Source: Chara braunii (lineage: Eukaryota > Streptophyta > Charophyceae > Charales > Characeae). From it: a DNA stretch of 22,650 nucleotides. Positions 18,070 through 22,650 of the stretch are shown piece after piece. The notes below the pieces were generated by a model. The model was not told the origin of the DNA. It worked only from the letters and a program-made list of their open reading frames with translations, and did no database searches. Numbering within the stretch: position 1 is the first letter of the stretch; each line of letters opens with the position of its first letter. The position numbers and the translations under genes were made by a program. The stretch is taken from contig BFEA01000565.1 of assembly GCA_003427395.1 (NCBI GenBank), forward strand, positions 466,273 through 488,922. Reading direction: 5' to 3'.

Positions 18070-18178
18070 GAGCCAGTTCTGACATTAGGTCCGGGATGCC
18101 GGTTCTGACATTTGGTCCGGGCTGCCAGTTCTGACATTAGGTCCAGGCTGCCGGTTCTGACATTAGGTCCAGGCTGCC
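18070..18178. repeat. 26-bp tandem repeat, four units
   Basis: GTTCTGACATTAGGTCC starts at 18076, 18102, 18128 and 18154, exactly 26 bases apart. The remainder of the unit is RGGMTGCCRG. Units differ by one to three bases. The array sits directly between the last small frame and gag. A 26-bp unit changes phase each time, so it is not coding. Confidence 0.92.
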
Positions 18179-18181
18179 TAC

Positions 18182-18797
18182 AAGATTCAGGTCGAAAGTG
18201 AACTTAGGTATATGGAATCTGACACAATGGGACCGCTTCCGGAGGAGAGACAACAGGCTGTTGTATATCGGGCATCACCGGACCGCGCTCTGCGGGACCT
18301 CAAGGAATGCATCCAACAGAACACTCCTTTGAGGTGCGTGGAGCAGCCGGACGACGGAGAGTCTTAGGTGATGGTGTATCCAGACGCCACATAGCCAAAC
18401 AGAGCCGCTACAGTAGGACGGGTGGACAGTCGAACCGAACCGCCGAGTTTCCGGCGAGAGTCGACTACTCGACGCTCACCTACGTATGAGCGAAGAGACG
18501 ATAGAGGAGATCGGGGAAGAGAAGACTGGAGGGACCAGTACATTAGGGAGAAACTTTGGAGAGATAGGAAGAGAGCTGCACCACCCAGACGGATTTACGA
18601 CCCTCAAACGGGGGAGTCGCACTGCACTCCCTACCATATGAGACGAGAGACAGGTTTATCATCTCACACCAGTCTTCGAAGTTGGACACCAGACCCCCCA
18701 TTTTCAAGGGATACGGTAGTACTGAATACCTCGAGAAATGGGAGTTGCATGCCTACCGAAGTCAGTGGTCAGAGGATGAGATCATTGATAACTTCCT
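18182..18797 (+). pseudogene. gag: Ty3/gypsy-like gag, 5' part
   Basis: A capsid/nucleocapsid precursor fragment. A frame open from 18182 has an ATG at 18212 (MESDTMGPLPEERQQ), stops at 18365-18367 and 18392-18394, and continues with an Arg/Asp/Glu-rich stretch (YERRDDRGDRGREDWRDQY). Near 18650-18700 the reading shifts to a second frame giving PPIFKGYGSTEYLEKWE, then QWSEDEIIDNFL. This is the usual start of a retrotransposon gag domain (F-x-G-x-G, YLxxWE, WSE). The frame is cut at 18797 by an inserted element and resumes in phase at 20296. Confidence 0.75.
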
Positions 18798-18828
18798 GTG
18801 TGTCCGAAATTGGATTTAACGCGGGTTT

Positions 18829-18868
18829 CGCGTTGAAAAATTCAACGCGCGTTGAATTCGCGTTAAAC
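18829..18868. repeat. subterminal CGCGTTRAA repeats, left end
   Basis: CGCGTTGAA at 18829-18837 faces TTCAACGCG at 18841-18849 (perfect 9-bp hairpin with a 3-base loop), followed by direct CGCGTTGAA (18848-18856) and CGCGTTAAA (18859-18867). Matching words occur near the right end (20204-20226 and 20279-20286). Clustered subterminal repeats are typical of transposase binding sites; that role is inferred. Confidence 0.7.
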
Positions 18869-18960
18869 TTTCGTTCAAACGTGAGTTGGGCGCGAATTAA
18901 TGGGGTCCGGGATGATTTATTTCCTGGGCTAAAAATTATCAAAAAAAAAAAAAAAATGGG

Positions 18961-19189
18961 GTTGTAGGTTTTGTTGAGGACTACAACCTTGTATTTTTAT
19001 TTGTATTTTTTTTATGCTTAAATCTATTTTAAAAAAAATCAAAAACATAAACACACAATGAAAAAACAAAAACCAAAATGAAATGAGTGTTTTCGTTTTG
19101 GGGTTCACACAGATTTTTTAAGGGCTAAAACAAAAACAAAAAAAACAAATAAAAAATATAGGGTTGTAGATCTTTCAAAGATGTACAAC
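18961..19189. repeat. two related GTTGTA...TACAAC hairpins
   Basis: GTTGTAG (18961-18967) pairs with CTACAAC (18981-18987). The second, GTTGTA (19163-19168) with TACAAC (19184-19189), encloses an inner ATCTTT/AAAGAT stem, giving 12 paired bases with one mismatch. Each is followed by a similar A-rich tract containing AAAATCAAAA, so the two are diverged copies of a roughly 200-bp direct repeat inside the inserted element. Confidence 0.65.
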
Positions 19190-19772
19190 AATTTTTTTTT
19201 TCTTTTTTAATGTTTTTGGAACTTCGTGTTTTAAAAAAAAAATCAAAATCATAAAAAGCAAATTAAAAAAAGGAAAAAAAGACACACACACACACAAAAT
19301 TGAGCCTGTAGCAGATTGCATGAGTCAGGCGTCAGTTGGTTGAGGGAACCCAGGTCTTGGGCCGCCTCTGTGAATGTATGGAAAGCAGGCCCTGGGCTGG
19401 ATACGGTTACTGGGCCAAACACAGACCAAAGGCAGTTGGGGGCATGCAACCACCTCAGGCCCAAGGCCTGTTCTCGTTCGTGCTGTGCCTCAGGCTACCG
19501 GGGCCTACTGGAAGCTTCTTGGACTGAACACAGGCAGGCCACTTCGATATAGCAAAGGGTCTACCTCTACATTGGGCATTCGGGTGTTGGCTGCATGTTG
19601 TGTAAGCGCTGCCGCGCTGTAACTCGTGCCACTCACGCGCTCACGGACGAGCAGGAAGGAGCAGGCAGCCATAGCCGAGCTGCGCTGCTGTAAGCTGGGT
19701 ATGGCGCAGGGTGGTTCTTGGGTGCAAGTGGAATTTGTGTGTTGGGGAACGAGGTTGTGAGTAAGGCGACAC

Positions 19773-19852
19773 ACACTCTCACGCGCAGACACAGACACAC
19801 TTACACTTACACACACACACACACACTTACAAACACACACATACACAAACAC

Positions 19853-19884
<32 letters not shown>

Positions 19885-20050
19885 TTACAAACACACACAT
19901 ACACTTACAAGCACAGACACACACACACACTTAAAAACACACACATACACAAACACATGCGCATACATTCATATTCATGCACAGACACATTCTCACGGCA
20001 GGCACACACATACACAGATACGTGCACACACAGCATACCTACATACACAT
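19773..20050. repeat. CA-rich microsatellite tract
   Basis: Long (CA)n with frequent CTTACA and ATACAC interruptions. Apparent reading frames through it (His-Thr on one strand, Cys-Val on the other) are produced by the repeat and are not genes. Confidence 0.9.
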
Positions 20051-20295
20051 AAATGGGGCGTTGGGGGTTGGGGGATGTGGGGGCGGATGAGAGGTCCTTT
20101 AGGGATTGCGGGGATTTTTATTTTATTTTTTTGCCTAGGGCCACGTGTTCCGGACCCCGCGCATCAATTCCGTTTTTTCGAAAAGCGCGGGAGCGGCCCA
20201 TTTTCGCGTTTAACGCGAATTCAACGGAATTTTTTGGAGTTTAATGGGATTCAACGGGAGTTTAATTCCCCCGTTCTGCGTTAAAAAGATACATA

Positions 20296-21666
20296 GATAA
20301 CTTCCTATTCAACACGGACCCGAGTTTGAGTCAAGTGATAAAGGAAGCTCGACCGAAGGATAGGAGGTGGAATTTCTACAAAGCCAGCCTTTATGAACTT
20401 TTTAAGCTGGAAGACGTCAATCATTCAATCCGAGATTTGGAAGTGATGACTCAGGGGGAGGACGGGAGTGTCCAAGCATTTGGGAAGCGATTCCAAAAGG
20501 TATCTAATGCCCTTATGGCGAGAGGGAAGTTGTCGGAGGTCGAGAGATGCATGATCTTCCTCGGTCGACTACCCAGAGAGAAACAGAAGGGGGTACTTAG
20601 AGAAATGCCTCACGATATGCTAGAGTTTTCAGCGTTGCTCAAGTTGGCAATGAAGGCTGAGGCTGATGATTACAAAGATTTACTCTAGAGGGGAATGCAG
20701 TGTTGAGACTTTTCTCTCTATCGGGAGTACGGGACCGATAGGTGTCCATACTTTTACGATCAATCATGGGCAGAGCGACGATATTTGATGGACAGAGGCA
20801 TACCACAACGATCCAGGGACAGCGAGACAGTGATACACGAGGTGATAGAGATGAGAGAGGTGATGAAGGGGATGACCAGGCAAATGGCTAATTTCGAGAC
20901 GAAGGTTGGAGCGACGACATATCGGGACAAACCCGGGTCTCCCTATTTGTTGCGTTGGGACCGCCGGAACACTGATCCATGGAGGAGCATCGAGGATAGG
21001 AACCCTTGCACGCTGGCGGACTATCGCGCGAGGGAGAGGGATGACGATGCCTGGCGACGAAAAGATGATGACATAGACAGAGACTGCCGACGTGACGGGT
21101 ATCGGGGAGTAGACTCTTTTAGTCGAGGAGCGAGAGTGGAGCAGTATCCGCGCAGTCCCAGATACGGAGGGAACACCGATGGATACCGGAGCCCAGGCAA
21201 TTTCACTTCGAGGGACAAAGAGGATTCTCATGGCCGATGGGAATCGGATAGGGATCGACGTGATGGATATCGTGGCGGTTACAAACGGACAAAGAGAGGT
21301 GGAGGTCGCAGAGAAGAACCACGCGGACAATACGATCGAGGGGGATACCCTGCGTCGCCAGGGTACCCCAAGTCTCCAAACTATCCTAAATCCCCGGGAC
21401 CGTCTAACCAAGACGCTAGACGGTCAGCTATTAGGAGTAAGGAGGAGCGACCCCCTACTCCTAGAAACTCCTGCATCTATTGCAGGGCTGATGATCACGT
21501 GAACAGGGATTGCCCCGACCTCAGACGAGCAATAGATGAAGGACTTGTCATACTTGATGATCGCAAGTACGTCAAGTTGGCAGATAACCTTGGCGACGTG
21601 TCGATGTTCCCTTCGATGAAGGAGAACGTAGAAGTCAGGCGGGTGCGACAAGAAGCCAGAGTATAA
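20296..21666 (+). pseudogene. gag: Ty3/gypsy-like gag, 3' part with CCHC knuckle
   Basis: The continuation of gag after the inserted element. One frame runs from 20296 to 21666 and is broken by stops at 20686-20688 and 20704-20706. The first part (ARPKDRRWNFYKASLYELF, QAFGKRFQKVSNAL, LGRLPREKQKGVLREMP) has the helical pattern of retrotransposon capsid. Then comes a long Arg/Asp/Gly-rich linker with SPGYPKSPNYPKSP repeats, and a zinc knuckle CIYCRADDHVNRDC (CX2CX4HX4C, 21472-21513). The C-terminus (LVILDDRKYVKLAD) continues to the stop at 21664-21666. The protein would bind the element RNA. Confidence 0.85.
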
Positions 21667-21668
21667 GA

Positions 21669-22650
21669 TTGAGTTTGCCTTCTGATGACGAGGCGCCCGT
21701 GACGCCCATACGGGTAGCGACAACTAAGTCCGCAAGGGCATCCTCGTCCAAAAAGACTGACACGGGCTACGTGATGGGAGAAAAGGATGGGCAAAGGATT
21801 GAAGGACAGGAAGTCATACGTTCCCCGTGCAAGCGCGGAACCCGGAAGTTCACAATGAAGAGTACCTTGGACGATATTGATACAGTGGAACCTCTCAGGA
21901 GTGCGCTTAGGCAACCAATACAGTGCACGATACTAGAGTATTTGCCCGCCTCGAGACCCGCGCGAGATGAGTTGCAGATGATCACGCGCAAGACGCGCAT
22001 TCCTCTAGGCGATAAAATCGAGATGACTTCCAAACAGTAGGTACTACCCTCTGTAGCCGTATCGAGTGTGACCGCTAAGGAAGAACGTGCAACGACGGTG
22101 TATTTAGAAGGAATAGAAGGTGTGCCTCCTGACAAGTTTTATATTCTAGGGAGTGGGACAGTATAGACTACTCTCAATGACGAGGTAGTCCTCCATGCCG
22201 TAATTGATAATGGCAGCGATACCGTCATCATAGATGAGGAGATCGCTGTGCGATTGGGATTGGACCTCGATAGGTTATACCAATTCGAGATAGAGACAGC
22301 TCATGGGAGAAGCAGAAAGTCTCCGGGGTCTGTCACAAGGCGGCGATCGAGGTCAAAGGACTGCGAGTGTTGATGCCTGTTTTCGCAGTTAGGGACTGCA
22401 GCTCGGAGTTACTATTGGGGCGGACATGGCTAAGCCTCGTTCATGCAGTAACTATAGAGCGACCGGACGGAAGCCAGATGCTTTCTATCAAACGTGTGGA
22501 TGGTGGGCAAATTATGATGGAGACCGTTGAGCCTCGTGATCCGAGAAATAGAGCAGTTCTCGCAGCGGGAGGCCGCAAGCCAGTCACCCTCGCAGGTCGC
22601 TCCTTGAACTTTCGCGAAAAGAAGTATGGACCATTACTTACAGAAGAAGA
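21669..22650 (+). pseudogene. pol: retropepsin-like protease, start of pol (partial)
   Basis: The frame lies at -1 relative to gag and is open upstream of gag's stop. It has stops at 22038-22040 and 22164-22166 and loses one base in the G-run 22325-22328, then stays open to the window edge. VVLHAVIDNGSDTVII (catalytic Asp at 22206-22208) and LLLGRTWL (22409-22432) are the active-site loop and the C-terminal I/L-L-G-R motif of retroviral-type aspartic proteases. The active site reads DNGS instead of the usual D-S/T-G. The region before it is a Ser/Thr/Lys-rich linker. Reverse transcriptase, RNase H and integrase would follow outside the window. Confidence 0.75.

Larger units (their letters stand above)
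18798..20295. mobile_element. non-autonomous MULE-like DNA element in gag
   Basis: A 1498-bp insert bounded by the exact 11-bp duplication GATAACTTCCT (18787-18797 and 20296-20306). Removing the insert and one duplicate rejoins the gag frame. Both ends form imperfect inverted repeats of about 145-165 bp. They share a perfect 19-bp inverted stretch, CGTTGAATTCGCGTTAAAC at 18850-18868 and its complement at 20208-20226, and GGGGTCCGG at 18902-18910 with its complement at 20150-20158. An 11-bp duplication with long inverted ends fits Mutator-like elements. No transposase is visible inside; the interior holds AT-rich DNA with two hairpins, an unrecognised GC-balanced segment (19300-19770) and a CA microsatellite. 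Confidence 0.8.

Noticed and set aside
19718-20284. Long plus-strand frame of 188 codons and opposite-strand Cys/Val-rich frames
   Set aside because: They are created by the CA/GT microsatellite and run across the right end of the inserted element; no domain is present.
20764-21411. Minus-strand frame of 215 codons opposite gag
   Set aside because: It is the antisense shadow of the Arg/Asp-rich gag linker, where codon bias leaves the opposite strand open.

Overview
The window looks like transposon-dense intergenic DNA from a plant-lineage (streptophyte) nuclear genome. I recognise no intact host gene. The evidence is an 18-nt primer binding site that fits the 3' end of a plant-type tRNA-Asp, a Ty3/gypsy-like gag-protease, a LINE reverse-transcriptase tail, poly(A)-tailed retroposon scraps, microsatellites, AAACCCTAA-type motifs, and ambiguous bases inside repeats. 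A charophyte alga such as Chara would fit the general look, but that is only an impression from sequence style.

Left part (1-5000): remnants of non-LTR retroposons. A 53-bp motif next to A- or T-runs occurs five times in two orientations. At 3721-4884 on the minus strand lies the C-terminal zf-RVT part of a LINE ORF2 with two stops. A roughly 200-bp poly(A)-tailed insert (3491-3694) sits between a diverged direct duplication. A degenerate repeat family fills 2070-2760.

Middle (5000-9900): AT-rich degenerate repeats, then several tandem arrays: a strict 50-bp array (7291-7600), a GA microsatellite, and a 73/74-bp alternating array (8316-8969) whose units each carry an inverted CCAAT box. These may be part of the 5' LTR of a large retrotransposon, because a perfect tRNA-Asp primer binding site follows at 9896-9913. 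The left LTR edge cannot be placed because the 3' LTR is outside the window.

Right part (9914-22650): internal region of that retrotransposon, all on the plus strand. An AT-rich leader with three copies of a GC-rich hairpin repeat (10831-11827) is followed by about 6.2 kb (11911-18046) of short, decayed reading frames. I can align many of these to each other by eye. There are two main families: A, about 280-370 codons with three clear copies and one tentative copy; and B, about 115-165 codons with three clear copies and one tentative copy. They sit head to tail before gag. I do not recognise these proteins; they are the most interesting content here. After four 26-bp repeats comes gag (18182-21666), with a CCHC zinc knuckle at 21472-21513, then a retropepsin-like protease running to the window end.

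gag is split at 18797/20296 by a 1498-bp insertion with an exact 11-bp target duplication, imperfect long terminal inverted repeats and subterminal repeats, most like a non-autonomous Mutator-type (MULE) element. The retrotransposon copy also has stops and frameshifts throughout and is inactive.
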